DNA of 18,022 nt from Congregicoccus sp964517665 (GCA_964517665.1 CAZFCY010000102.1:1-18022); one strand, 5' to 3'. Counted from the first letter of the stretch, positions 1 through 12,800 are shown. Numbers and translations are program-made. The notes: generated from the sequence alone by a model not told the origin.

Positions 1-1
1 C

Positions 2-3063
<3,062 letters not shown>

Positions 3064-3088
3064 TCCCGGTCGAGAATCTCCTTCCTTC

Positions 3089-3127
3089 AAGGCCACGAGC
3101 GAACCCCGCTCGTGGCCTTTTTCTTTT
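3089..3127 (+). terminator. Intrinsic terminator of rpoC
   Basis: A perfect 13-bp inverted repeat, AAGGCCACGAGCG (3089-3101) and CGCTCGTGGCCTT (3107-3119), encloses the 5-nt loop AACCC and runs into TTTTT-C-TTTT (3118-3127). It starts 26 bases after the rpoC stop. The T-tract is on the plus side only, so it terminates rpoC and is not obviously bidirectional. Confidence 0.93.
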
Positions 3128-3259
3128 CGCGCGTTTGCGGCCTTCAAGGGCAAGGCGCGAGAGCCTGCTCCCGCTCTATCGGCCGGCCCTCATGCGCAAG
3201 CGCCACCAAGCCCCGCCGCCCCGCTCCCGAAGCCTGCCCGATCCCCGCGAAACACCGGC

Positions 3260-3282
3260 GTCTCGCGCGCATGGCACGAGAC
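3260..3282 (-). terminator. Weak hairpin just downstream of the GH87 gene, possible terminator
   Basis: GTCTCG (3260-3265) and CGAGAC (3277-3282) form a 6-bp stem with an 11-nt loop, immediately after the stop of the GH87 gene on the minus strand. Only a short GTTT follows on that strand, so it is not a canonical intrinsic terminator. It is the only candidate seen between the end of the glucan operon and the rpoC terminator. Confidence 0.25.
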
Positions 3283-3287
3283 CGGAC

Positions 3288-5030
3288 CTATTCCTTCCGG
3301 ATGGCGAAGGCCGTGGAGTCGTTTTGAACGTCGTCGATTTTCGAATCGACCAGGGTCAGGCCGCCGGCGGCGTCCTCGCGAATCCACAGGCCGTGCCGGT
3401 CGGGAGCACCGAGGCCGAAGTTGGGAATGCGCACGCCTTCGAGCCGCGCGTCGGAAAGCGTGCCCTCGCCCTTCTGGCGGCCGGGGGCCACGACGCTGAG
3501 GCCGTCGGAGATGCTGTCCCGGATCTCTACGTTCTGGATCGTGAGCCCCGAGATGCTCCGGCGATCGAGACAGATCTGCAGCGAGGCCCGCCAGGCCCAA
3601 CTGTGATCATAACCGCCACAGCGGATGAGCCGACAGTTGCGGACGACCGTCGTGCCGCTGAAGTTGTTGTCGATACCCCGTTCCGCATCGGCGGTGGGAA
3701 ATGTCGTGCTGATCAGGATACCGCACCCGGCGCCGATGTCGGTGAACAGGCAGTCCTCGATGCGGTTGTTCGCCCCGCCGTAGATCGCCGCACCGTTGGC
3801 GAGAAAGGTCGACTGGCCGGTGCAACGTCGAACGACATTGTCGCCCGACACCACCTGTTCGTCGACGAAGCCCTGGTCGAAGGCCGCCGGCCAGATTGCG
3901 AAACAATCGTCGCCGGCGCCGCGGGCGGTGCAGTTCTCGACGACCGACCGTGCCGTGCCGACGCAGAGGTTGACGCCGTCGGCGATCAGGTTGCGGAAAC
4001 GGCAGCCCGCGATCACGAGATTGACGCCGTTGTAGACCCAGACGCCCGCCTTCGTGTGCTCGACCCAGATGCGCGAGACCGAGGCGTCCTTGCACCCGTC
4101 GCCGACGATGCCGTCGTTCGCCTCCTGGTCGTTGCGGTAGTTCAAATGCCCGAAGATCGCAAAATCCGCGAGGTGGACATCCCGGCCGGCGAGTTTGAAC
4201 CGCACGCGGCGGTCCGCCTGCCCGTAGAGCGCCGCGTCGCCCACGAAGGTCGTGTGCCACATGCCGGCGCCCTGGATCGTCACGCCGGACGGCACCACGA
4301 TGTCGCCGGTGAGCAGGTAGTCGCCCGCCGGCGCCCAGACCGTGCCCCCGCGCTGCGCGGCGGCGGCGACACTCTTCAGCAAGGCCGCGGTATCATCGGC
4401 CCGGCCGTCGCCGCGGGCGCCGAAATCGAGCACGGAAAGCGAACCTTCCGGCCGCGCGACCGGAGCCGGCACGAGTTCGAGATCCACCAGATCCACGATG
4501 CACGCGATGCCGTCGTCGGCCGGCTTCTGCAGGCGGACGGCGTCGCCCCTGCCGATGCGGAGATTCTCGAGGCGAAGCTCATCGTAGAAATTCCGGGGCT
4601 TCCCCTGCTGCGGGTCATTGGAGAAAGGATAATTGCCATAGAGCCACGCGTTGCGGGAGGTCAGCGCCAGCTCCCGCTCCAACGCGTCGTTGATGAACAG
4701 GCCCAGCGTCGAGTCCATGCCGCCGCCGGCCGGCGCATCGGGCAGGCTGTAACGCAGCACCAACGAATCGAAGTCCGCGTCCGCGGTGAATTCGACGTGG
4801 TCGCCCGCGCGCGCGAGTTGCACGCACTGCTGGCCCGACGACTCCACCTCCACACGGTGCGGCTCGTAGTGCGGTCCGAGCACCGTGCCGTTGCCGCGCA
4901 TGGCCTCGGCCTCGATCGTGGTCCAGGGGATGTCGGCGCCGATCTGCGCCGCGGTGCAGAGGCCGGCGCCGGCAAGCGAAAGCGCAGTCAGGAGGATTTT
5001 TCGGAGATTTGGCCGGAACAACGAATTCAT
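3288..5030 (-). CDS. Secreted GH87-type alpha-1,3-glucanase / mycodextranase with N-terminal carbohydrate-binding-like domain
   Basis: 580 aa. Residues 1-28 are a signal peptide (basic start, hydrophobic ILLTALSLAGAG, likely cleavage after CTAA). There is no lipobox, so a soluble exported enzyme is expected. Residues 36-188 look like a CBM35/CBM6-type beta-sandwich (IEAEAM start, LVLRYSLPDAPAGGG, DLVDLELV end). Residues 198 to about 575 form a right-handed beta-helix that opens with a pectate-lyase-3-like motif (LDFGARGDGRADDT). D351 in ADGVN and D374-D375 in GAGDDC have the same +23/+24 spacing as the catalytic Asp1045, Asp1068 and Asp1069 reported for Paenibacillus GH87 glucanase Agl-FH1. 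The family hydrolyses alpha-1,3-glucan or, for mycodextranase, alternating alpha-1,3/1,4 nigeran. The start lies 9 bp after the GH65 stop and has no Shine-Dalgarno, so translational coupling is likely. It is the last gene of the operon. A more general beta-helix glycosidase is the alternative. Confidence 0.82.
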   Translation of the reverse strand: MNSLFRPNLRKILLTALSLAGAGLCTAAQIGADIPWTTIEAEAMRGNGTVLGPHYEPHRVEVESSGQQCVQLARAGDHVEFTADADFDSLVLRYSLPDAPAGGGMDSTLGLFINDALERELALTSRNAWLYGNYPFSNDPQQGKPRNFYDELRLENLRIGRGDAVRLQKPADDGIACIVDLVDLELVPAPVARPEGSLSVLDFGARGDGRADDTAALLKSVAAAAQRGGTVWAPAGDYLLTGDIVVPSGVTIQGAGMWHTTFVGDAALYGQADRRVRFKLAGRDVHLADFAIFGHLNYRNDQEANDGIVGDGCKDASVSRIWVEHTKAGVWVYNGVNLVIAGCRFRNLIADGVNLCVGTARSVVENCTARGAGDDCFAIWPAAFDQGFVDEQVVSGDNVVRRCTGQSTFLANGAAIYGGANNRIEDCLFTDIGAGCGILISTTFPTADAERGIDNNFSGTTVVRNCRLIRCGGYDHSWAWRASLQICLDRRSISGLTIQNVEIRDSISDGLSVVAPGRQKGEGTLSDARLEGVRIPNFGLGAPDRHGLWIREDAAGGLTLVDSKIDDVQNDSTAFAIRKE

Positions 5031-5039
5031 GGGGCAAAA

Positions 5040-7382
5040 TCAGGCTGTGAGCACGGATGTCTGTCCGCCGGACGGCAAGTCCGCGGCGCGGCGATACGCA
5101 ACCGTGACGGCTTCGCCGGGGCGGCAAGTCACCGGCGAACCGGCGACCATGAAGACGTGCTCCCGCGTGTTGACGGCGGATGGGGCGATGGTGACGGCAT
5201 CGCCGGTGAGGCGGATCCGGAACCGGCCACCGTGGCAGGCGAGCGGAAACTCGAGACTTCCCCACTTGGGATACAGGCGCGGGTTGATGACGATCTGCTG
5301 GTCGTCCACATGGACGCCACCGAAACCGAACACCACGGTCATCCACGCCCCGCCGTTCGCCGCCGGGTGCGAGCCGCCGATGAAGATGGTGCCCACGTAG
5401 ATCTTGTATTTCGCCTCCAGGTCGATCTTCGCGGTCTTCAGGAAATACCGGTAGGCGAACTCGAGGTCGCCGAATTCCGTCGCGACCATCGCATAGGCGC
5501 ACGCGCTGAGGCTGGAGCCGTGCTCGGTGCGCGGCTCGTAGAAGCTCCAGTTGGCCTGCTTGATCGCGGCGGAGTAGCGCGACTTGAACAGACTCAGCAT
5601 CATCACCACGTCGGCCTGCTTGATGATCTTGGTCGGCACCGCGAGGCCCTGGCCCGCCCCGAGGTATTCGTTGGGGTGGACCATGCGGGTCTTCAGTTCA
5701 TCCACGGAGGCGTCACGCAACTGATGATAACCCTCGAACTGCTCGATCACGCCCGTTGTTTTGTCCGGCGGCGGCACGTAGAGCCGCGCGGCCGCGTCGG
5801 CGAAGGCCGGAAGCTCGGGCTCGATGACCAGCTTCTCCAGCAGCGCGGACAGCGCCTTCGGATGCTGCCGCCGCAAGTGGTCCACCGCGGCAATCGCGAT
5901 CGCGAAGGTCTCGCGCACGACCTGATTGGTGAACGCGTTGTTGTTGACGCGCTCGTGGTATTCGTCGGGCCCGACCACATCGAGAATCTCGTAGCGCGCG
6001 TGGTCCTTCTTGAAGTAGGCGTAGGAGTAATAGAACCGCGCGCACTCCAGGATCACCTCGGCGCCGCCCTGTAACAGCAGGGAATCGTCGCCCGTGACCT
6101 CGAAATACCGCCACAGGGCGATGGCCACGTCGCCGCTTATATGCACCTGTTTGTCGCGGAAGTGCGTGCGCAGGTCGCGCCCGGTGAACGGATCGCCGAT
6201 GTTGAAGTAGGTGCAGGCGTCGTCCCCGGTGTCCTGGCTTTCCCAGGCATAGAACGCGCCGCGGTAGCCCGGACCCTCCGTGCGCGCCTTCCGCTGGGCG
6301 CCATCGAGCGTCTTGATGCGGTAGCGCAGCAGCTCCGCCGCCTTCGCCGGGTCGGTGTGCAGGAAGAAAGGGAGGATGAACATCTCGGTGTCCCAGAAGA
6401 CGGCGCCTTTGTAAACCTGCCCCGAGAGCGCCCGGGCCGGGATCGAGTTCGCGCTGCCCGCCACCGGCGCCACCATCAACAACTGGAGGAGGCTGTAGCG
6501 GAGCGCGTGCTGCGCCTCGTCGTCGCCCGCGATGAGCACGTCGCTGCGCTCCCAACGGCGCTTCCATTCCGCGGCATGCTCCTGGAGGCAGGAGTGACAA
6601 CCCTGCCCGCGCGCCGCGACCACCGCCGCGACCGCGGCTTCCGTCGGCGGCAGGCCGCCCGGATCATGGTCGGTAAACACGGCGAAATACTTCGTGAAGG
6701 CGTAGGCCTTGCCGGCCTCGGCGCGAACGACGATCTCGCGCAGGTTGCGCTTCCCCTCCGCCACCGGCCGCCCGTCGCCCAGTTCCGGCGAAACCGCCTC
6801 GGCCACGGCGACGCGCGTGCCGGCCTCGTGGGTGCGGCCTTTCAGAAAAAGCACGCCTTCCCGCTGCCCGGCTTCCAAGGAGACCAGGTGCGGGCCGTTC
6901 AGATCCCAGATGTCGCCATCAATGCCGGTGCGGAGTGTGATCTCGGCATCGCGATCGCATGAAACCGTGAAGTGCACCACGCCCAGGTTCGGGCGGACGG
7001 CGCTGAGAAAGCGCGTCGAGCGGACCGTGAGCCGCTTCCCGCCAACCGCAAAGACAGTCTCACGCTCGAACCGCGCGTCGGCGAAGTGGAGCGTCTGGCG
7101 GTGATGCGCCACCGTGGCGTCGAGCGCCGAGACCACGGCGCCGTCCAGCGCCACGCGCGTATAGCCGCCGTTGGGCGCGTTGACCGGCTCGCGCCACGCC
7201 GCGCCCACCCGGTCGAAGATCCCCGCGAGGGTGATGCCCACCGCCTCGTCGGGGCCGAATTCGTCGAGGGTCCCGCGATAGCCCATGTAGCCGTTGGCGA
7301 TTTGGTAGACATTGCCCCGGCGCATAAGGTCTTCCCTGCTGCCGGCGCATTCCGTGGTGGTGAGCTCCCAAAGTTTGTTCAT
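5040..7382 (-). CDS. GH65 inverting disaccharide phosphorylase (nigerose/kojibiose/maltose phosphorylase type)
   Basis: 780 aa, no signal peptide, cytoplasmic. The family cleaves alpha-glucosides with phosphate, giving beta-glucose-1-phosphate and glucose. Hallmarks: N-terminal ANGYMGYRGTLDEFG (29-43), YKGAVFWDTEMF (324-335), the general acid Glu474 in GPDEYHERVNNNAFTN (471-486), KQADVVMM (588-595), and the phosphate-loop region HGSSLS (621-626), then GGAWMTVVFGFGG (677-689). The length is in the normal range for GH65 phosphorylases. The stretch at 659-676, containing KIYVGTIFIGGSHPAANGG, differs from the DGLHIASLAGAW-like form I know from common members. Which disaccharide it uses cannot be read directly. 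The adjacent GH87 enzyme and beta-phosphoglucomutase favour nigerose (EC 2.4.1.279). Kojibiose, maltose or trehalose phosphorylase remain possible. The gene lies 6 bp after the transporter stop. Confidence 0.9.
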   Translation of the reverse strand: MNKLWELTTTECAGSREDLMRRGNVYQIANGYMGYRGTLDEFGPDEAVGITLAGIFDRVGAAWREPVNAPNGGYTRVALDGAVVSALDATVAHHRQTLHFADARFERETVFAVGGKRLTVRSTRFLSAVRPNLGVVHFTVSCDRDAEITLRTGIDGDIWDLNGPHLVSLEAGQREGVLFLKGRTHEAGTRVAVAEAVSPELGDGRPVAEGKRNLREIVVRAEAGKAYAFTKYFAVFTDHDPGGLPPTEAAVAAVVAARGQGCHSCLQEHAAEWKRRWERSDVLIAGDDEAQHALRYSLLQLLMVAPVAGSANSIPARALSGQVYKGAVFWDTEMFILPFFLHTDPAKAAELLRYRIKTLDGAQRKARTEGPGYRGAFYAWESQDTGDDACTYFNIGDPFTGRDLRTHFRDKQVHISGDVAIALWRYFEVTGDDSLLLQGGAEVILECARFYYSYAYFKKDHARYEILDVVGPDEYHERVNNNAFTNQVVRETFAIAIAAVDHLRRQHPKALSALLEKLVIEPELPAFADAAARLYVPPPDKTTGVIEQFEGYHQLRDASVDELKTRMVHPNEYLGAGQGLAVPTKIIKQADVVMMLSLFKSRYSAAIKQANWSFYEPRTEHGSSLSACAYAMVATEFGDLEFAYRYFLKTAKIDLEAKYKIYVGTIFIGGSHPAANGGAWMTVVFGFGGVHVDDQQIVINPRLYPKWGSLEFPLACHGGRFRIRLTGDAVTIAPSAVNTREHVFMVAGSPVTCRPGEAVTVAYRRAADLPSGGQTSVLTA

Positions 7383-7388
7383 CAGAAA

Positions 7389-8897
7389 TCAGGCGGGACT
7401 TCGCTCGTCCCTCACCCGCAACATCAGGACCGCCGCGACGATCATCGCGCCGCCGCCGAGCAGGAGGGCGTTGATCGCCTGGCCCGCGAACACGGTGCGG
7501 ACCAGCAGGCCGAGCACGGCCGCGGCGAGGATCTGGGGGATGACGATGAAGAAATTGAACATGCCCATATAGACGCCCATCTTGCGGTAGGGCACCACGG
7601 TGCTGAGGATCGCGTAGGGCATGGTGAGCAGGCTCGCCCACCCCACGCCCAGGCCGGCCATGGAGACGAGCAGCCACTGCGGGTCCTTGAAGAAATACAT
7701 CGAGCCCAAGCCGAGCCCGCCCACGACGAGGCAGGCCGAGTGCGTCCCGACGCGACCAAGCCGGCGGGCCAGCACGGGCAGCGCAAAGGCGATGAGCGCG
7801 GCGACGCCGTTGTAAACCGACATCAATACGCCGACCCAGTTGGCGCCGGCGTTGTATTGTTCCGTCCGCGGGTCGGCGCTGCCGAAGTGGTGGCTGGTGA
7901 CGGCCGCCGTCGCGTAGATGAAGAAGGCGAAGAGCGCGAACCACGTGAACATCTGCGCCAGCGCCAGTTGCCGCATCGGCCCGGGCATGTTGTTCAGGTC
8001 GTGGATCAGTTCCACAAGGCCGCGTTTCCGGCCGGCTTGGTAGAGCTGCGCGGCGGCCAGTTGCAGCAGGCCATAAATGCACACGCCGAAAGACAGGATA
8101 TAGAGGCCCTTGTCCCAGCCGAGGCGGTGAACGAGGAAACTGAAGACCAAGCCCGCCGCGACCAGACTACCGCCGAGCAGCCGGTAGCGCTTCGCGTCGA
8201 GCGTGACGTCCGCGGCATCGTCGGCCGCGGCTTTCTCCGTTTCGCCATGGAACGCGCGCTGCTGCTCCGGCGAGTATTCCTTCACCCGCAGGATGGTCCA
8301 CATCACGGCGAGGAAAAACACCAGGCCGCCGAGGTAGAACGACCACTTGACCGAGGGCGGCAACTGCCCCTCGGGCGCGGTGTTCGCCACGTGAAACCAG
8401 TTGGTCAGCAGGTAAGGCAGGAGCGAGCCGACCACCGAACTCGCGCCGATGAAGAAGGTCTGGACCGCGAAGCCGGTCGTGCGCTGGTCGTCGGGCAGCA
8501 TGTCGCCGACGAACGCGCGCATCGGCTCCATCGTCACGTTGATCGCCGCGTCCATGATCCAGAGCATGCCGGCGGCGAACCACAGTGCGGGGGAGTTGGG
8601 CATGACCACCAGCGCGAGCGAGGCGCTGATGGCGCCGATGAGGAAGTAGGGCTTGCGACGCCCGAGCCGGTTCCAGGTTTTGTCGCTCATGTAGCCGACG
8701 ATCGGCTGCACGACCAGACCGGTGACCGGACCGGCGATCCACAGGATCGGGATCTCGTCCACCTCGGCGCCGAGGGTCTCGAAGATGCGACTGACGTTGG
8801 CGTTTTGCAGGGCGAAGCCGAACTGGATGCCGATGTAGCCGAAGCTCATGTTCCAGAGCTGCCAGAAGCCGAGGCGGGGTTTTTGCAGAGCAGACAT
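7389..8897 (-). CDS. MFS/GPH-type oligosaccharide transporter (SLC45/sucrose-maltose transporter-like)
   Basis: 502 aa inner-membrane carrier with about twelve hydrophobic segments and a charged central loop near residues 210-240 (KEYSPEQQRAFHGETEKAAADD). The loop-2 signature GYMSDKTWNRLGRRKPY (68-84) is the D-x-x-x-x-(R/K)-x-G-R-(R/K) element of the GPH/SUT and SLC45-like sugar carriers. The last part (FNFFIVIPQILAA) is also typical. Similar carriers sit in maltose or sucrose loci of Caulobacter and Xanthomonas, and the expected substrate is a di- or oligosaccharide taken up with protons. The gene lies 21 bp downstream of the beta-phosphoglucomutase gene and 6 bp upstream of GH65, which indicates one transcription unit. 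Together with GH65 it delivers an intact disaccharide for cytoplasmic phosphorolysis. The exact substrate is inferred from context. Confidence 0.88.
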   Translation of the reverse strand: MSALQKPRLGFWQLWNMSFGYIGIQFGFALQNANVSRIFETLGAEVDEIPILWIAGPVTGLVVQPIVGYMSDKTWNRLGRRKPYFLIGAISASLALVVMPNSPALWFAAGMLWIMDAAINVTMEPMRAFVGDMLPDDQRTTGFAVQTFFIGASSVVGSLLPYLLTNWFHVANTAPEGQLPPSVKWSFYLGGLVFFLAVMWTILRVKEYSPEQQRAFHGETEKAAADDAADVTLDAKRYRLLGGSLVAAGLVFSFLVHRLGWDKGLYILSFGVCIYGLLQLAAAQLYQAGRKRGLVELIHDLNNMPGPMRQLALAQMFTWFALFAFFIYATAAVTSHHFGSADPRTEQYNAGANWVGVLMSVYNGVAALIAFALPVLARRLGRVGTHSACLVVGGLGLGSMYFFKDPQWLLVSMAGLGVGWASLLTMPYAILSTVVPYRKMGVYMGMFNFFIVIPQILAAAVLGLLVRTVFAGQAINALLLGGGAMIVAAVLMLRVRDERSPA

Positions 8898-8918
8898 GGG
8901 AATGGTGGGGTTGGGCGA

Positions 8919-9689
8919 TCAGGCGGCGCCTTTGTGGCGCACGGCCCGGTCGATCGTCTCCACACTGATGTCCGCGAGATCGCGGACAACCATGTCCGCG
9001 CCGTCTTCGCGCAACTCCCGGGCGTTGCCCTCCCGGGCCACGCCGATGACCAGGGCGAACCCACCCCGGGCGCCCGCGCGCACGCCCGAGACGGCGTCCT
9101 CCACCACGACCGCCCGCGCCGGCGGCGCCCCGAGGTTGGCGCCGGCCGTGGTGAAAATGTCGGGGTGCGGCTTTCCCCGCAGGCCCAACCGCTCGGACAC
9201 CAGGCCGTCCACAATGGTGGCGAACAGCGGCGCCGTCTGTGTTCGCGCGAGGATCAGCGCCGCGTTGCGGCTGGAGGTGGCGAGGCCGGCCTTGATGTCC
9301 TCGTCGCGCAAAGCGCGGATCAGGGCCAGGGTGGATGCGTAGAGCTTCACACCCGAGGTCGCGATGATCTCGTTGAAGAGCTCGTTCTTCCGGTTGCCGA
9401 GCCCGCAGACCGTCTCGCGGCCGGCCGGGTCGTCCGGCGTGCCGGCCGGCAGGCGGATGCCGCGCGACTCGAGGAACGCTTTCACGCCTTGGTAGCGCGG
9501 CTTGCCGTCCACATAGGCACGGTAGTCGTGCGCGTGCGTGAACCCCCGAAAGACCCCGCCGTTCGTCGCCGCGCGTCCGCGCAGATATTCGTCGAACATC
9601 TGTTTCCAGGCGGCCGAATGCACGGAGGCGGTGTCGGTGACCACGCCGTCCATGTCGAAGATGACCGCATCGAACGCGCGGACTGGCAT
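8919..9689 (-). CDS. pgmB: Beta-phosphoglucomutase family HAD enzyme
   Basis: 256 aa from the chosen ATG. All four HAD motifs are present: FDMDGVVTDTA (11-21; D12 nucleophile, D14 acid/base), ATSSRNA (137-143), Lys173 in RGKPHPDIF, and VVEDAVSGVRAG (195-206; E197-D198 for Mg). The TDTA after motif I and the helical cap between motifs I and II fit beta-phosphoglucomutase, which turns beta-glucose-1-phosphate into glucose-6-phosphate. That is the product GH65 phosphorylases release, and the two genes flank the transporter gene. The frame stays open to 9800, but the extra 37 residues (MFGRAISRAG...) look non-homologous, and the HAD fold starts within ten residues of the ATG at 9687-9689, so I use that start. 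It lacks a clear Shine-Dalgarno (only GAGTGGGG touching the ATG). A phosphatase of the same subfamily is the alternative. Confidence 0.88.
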   Translation of the reverse strand: MPVRAFDAVIFDMDGVVTDTASVHSAAWKQMFDEYLRGRAATNGGVFRGFTHAHDYRAYVDGKPRYQGVKAFLESRGIRLPAGTPDDPAGRETVCGLGNRKNELFNEIIATSGVKLYASTLALIRALRDEDIKAGLATSSRNAALILARTQTAPLFATIVDGLVSERLGLRGKPHPDIFTTAGANLGAPPARAVVVEDAVSGVRAGARGGFALVIGVAREGNARELREDGADMVVRDLADISVETIDRAVRHKGAA

Positions 9690-9769
9690 CCCCACTCGCC
9701 CGGATTCGGACGGCTGGCGTATGGCGGTTGGCTGAGGAAGAGGGTTCACGTTGCGATAAAGAGCCGCTG

Positions 9770-9814
9770 TTCCCGCCCGGGAAATCGCCCGGCCGAACAA
9801 GACGACCGGGCGAT
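9770..9814 (-). other. Two adjacent inverted repeats between receptor and mutase genes
   Basis: TTCCCG-CC-CGGGAA at 9770-9783 is directly followed by a second hairpin, ATCGCCCGG (9784-9792) and CCGGGCGAT (9806-9814) with a 13-nt loop. Both lie in the 188-bp gap after the TonB receptor stop. Neither is followed by a U-tract on the minus strand. They may act as an RNA processing or 3'-end protection element that sets different levels for receptor and cytoplasmic genes. That function is inferred. Confidence 0.5.
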
Positions 9815-9839
9815 CCGCGGGAACCTCGATCCGTCGTCA

Positions 9840-9870
9840 GCCGCGCGCGGGCACACGGGCTGCGCGCGGC
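9840..9870 (-). other. GC-rich hairpin 8 bases after the TonB receptor stop
   Basis: GCCGCGCGC (9840-9848) and GCGCGCGGC (9862-9870) give a 9-bp perfect stem with a 13-nt loop. It lies just downstream of the receptor stop codon on the minus strand. No T-run follows, so it is not a textbook intrinsic terminator. A partial terminator or an mRNA 3'-stabilising stem is plausible. Confidence 0.5.
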
Positions 9871-9877
9871 CGAAGGA

Positions 9878-12800
9878 TCAGAAGCTGAACGTGTTGGTGA
9901 GCGTGAACGTCTGCGCCGGGGCGATACGGTACGCGGCCGGCGTGCCATTGGGCTGGAACGTGATCGGGATGAGATCCTTCCCCTGGAATGCGTCCCTGAC
10001 GTTGAGCTGGACGCGCCAGTCCAGCTTGTCCGACAGCCGACGGGTGTATCCAACCCACAGGTCGATGCTGGTCTCGCTGGGGCCGCGGAAGGGCCTGGTG
10101 AAATCGTATTCGACGCTGGCCGGATCATTCGGGTCACCCACCGGCGGGTAGCCGACGATGACGCTGCTCTGGTAGCGCAGGCCGCCGCCGAGGTTGAATC
10201 CCTCGAGGGGGCCGCCGTCGAACTCGTAATTCGTGATCAGGTTGACGCGCCACTCGCGCAGCTCGGGCACCGTGGTATTCTCGACCAACTGGGCCAGGCG
10301 CCACTCGCTGCCCGGCGCGCCGACGAGGCCCTCGCCGTCGAACCAGTTCTTGCCGGCGGTCACGACGTCCTGCGTGCCCCAGTAGTGGTGCTGGCGGGCG
10401 AGGCCATTGGGGTCGATCAACGACTCGGCTACGAGCTCCATGAATTCGCGCATGTGCGCGTTGCCGATGTTGGTGCGGCGGGCGTCCGTCTTGCTGGCGT
10501 TGACGAGGACGCGCCAGTTCCTGGCCGGCTGGGCGCTCAGCTCGATCTCCCAGCCCTTGGAAACATTGTCCTCCGTGATGGCGAAGCCGGTCGGCACACT
10601 GTAGCTCACCTCGTGGGTGGACGGCCCGAAGTCGCCGAAGGTGTCGATGCGCCACGCCGTCCAGAAGCGGGGATCGACGGCCCGCTGGAACGTGCGCACG
10701 GCGTCGATCACCTGTTGTTCAAAGGCCGGCGAGACGATCCAATTTCCGTCGTCGGAGAGAACCTCTCCCGGCTGCAGCGGGCGGTTGGCGAACAGATGGA
10801 AGTTGTAACGCATCGGATCGCCGCCCGCGTTGCTGTCGAAGATATCGGTGGCGTTGCCGGTCTGACCGGGCGCGGTGGCGTCGTAGCCCCAAGGGCGGAT
10901 GTTGTATTCGAAGACGTTGGCGAAGTTCTGCGTGAGCTGCATCCAGTTGCCGATGGAGGCGGCGTTGATCTGCGTGCTCGTCGCGTTGGAGTTGCTCGTC
11001 TCGTAGCGGTTTACGCGGAGCGAGTAGCGGCCGTCTTTGGTCTCGAGACGGACGCCGTGGTCGATGGTCTTGCCGGCCGGCGCGGGCAGCGACTCGCCGT
11101 AGAGGTCGACGCGGCTGGCGTCCGGCTTGAAGTTGGTCGAGCGATTGTAATACAGGCTTACATTCACCGGCAACCGTTCGGTCATGCCGCGAAGGAACGG
11201 CAGGTCCGTGAGGTGCGCCACGACACCGTAAGACTTGGACTCCACCTCGGCGCGCGGGCCGGTGGCCGGCAGCTTGTAGTAGCTTGGGCTGAGATTCACC
11301 GCGCCCCGGTTCTGGGTCACTGGAAAGTCGTTGGGCGACATGTCGAACGCCCAGGACTTGGCGATATCCTTGCGCCAGCCGACGATGCTCACGATGGAGT
11401 TCTCGAACCACTTGCCCTGCCAGACGAGGGCCTGCGACTCGGTCGTCGCCTTGTCCAGCGTGGCGCGCGTGGTGAGACGATCGCGGTTCGCGGCCGAGGC
11501 CTCGGCGTCCACGATATTGAGCTGGGTGGTGGTCCAGCCGACGTAGTTCGCCGGGTTTTCCGCCTGGGTCGAATTGCGCTCGGCCGAGCCGGGCACGTAA
11601 AAGCCGTTTTCCCACGGCGCGCCGGGATCGACGCTGGAATTCCAAGTCGAGTCAAAGTAACGGATCGCGCCGCTGGTCATGGTGGTGTTGCCGCTGACCG
11701 ACGACAGGTTCGCGCCCGTCAGGGAGCGCCCGAGGAGCGAGTCGCCGAGGTAGACGACCTGGACCGGCGTCAGCGCGCCGTTGAAGCGCTGGTCCGGACG
11801 TCCCGAGAGGGTGTAGTAGGCATCGTCGAAGATGCCGTAACGCTGCCAGGCGCGGGCGTCGCTCTCGGCCTTCTCCCGGCCGACGAGACCCGTGAGGGTG
11901 TGGACGCCGAGGATGCGTCTGAACCAGCCGCCATCCTTCTCGTTGAAGTCGTGCTGCACGAAGGCGGTGGCGCGCGCGGCCTCGCGCTCCGTCTCCAGCG
12001 AGCGGTTGCCCCAGGCGTTGTTGGACGAGACGAAGGCGCGGCCGACGTTCGGGTTGGGGGTGCCGTCCGAGAACGGCTCGCCGCCGATGGCCAGACCCGC
12101 GTCGGGCGAGCCGTCGCCATAGACCGCCATCGGATCGATCTGCAGGCGCACCTCGCCCGGCAACAGGGCCTTCTGGCCGTTCTCGTAGCGCTCGCGCGAG
12201 TAATCGACCGAGATGCCGAGCCGGTTGTTGAAGTAGGTCTGCGAGAGGCTCAGGTTGCCGACATTGAAATCCTGCCACTCCCGCTTGGAGTTGCCGTCGA
12301 TGAGCCGGTTGTAGAAGTCGAAGGCCGAGGCGTCGGTCATCAGGTTGTTCTTCCAGAGGCCCGCCTTGGAATAGGGCGCGCCGGAGTTGATCGCCCACTG
12401 GGCGGCGCCGTGGAGCGAGACCCAGCCGTTGTCCGGCAGGGCCGCGATGCCGCCATCGACGCTGCCATCCGCCCCGAGGCCACCGCTGACGAAGGCGCCG
12501 ATGATGTCGGTCACCATCATGCTCTGGTTGCCGCCGGACATGAACACCGTCGGACCGGCGCGACCGGACGGAAAGCCGAACGTGCCGACGTAAGGCTGAT
12601 ACGCGGGATTGGGCGCGCCGTTGGAGGCGAGATTCACGCGGAACTGGCCGTGGTTGGGCCGGCCGGACAGGTGGTCGAACGCCTGAAACTGGTTGTAGGT
12701 CGCCTGGTTCAGGCTGGTGAACCACGGCGAGATGGCATCGGACGGCGACAGCATGCGCGGATTGTTGCTGTCGATCTTGCCGGACTCGAAATTGGCCTTG

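Noticed and set aside
9690..9800. N-terminal extension of the beta-phosphoglucomutase to 9800
   Set aside because: The 37 extra residues have no HAD character, and the internal ATG places motif I at the usual distance from the N-terminus.
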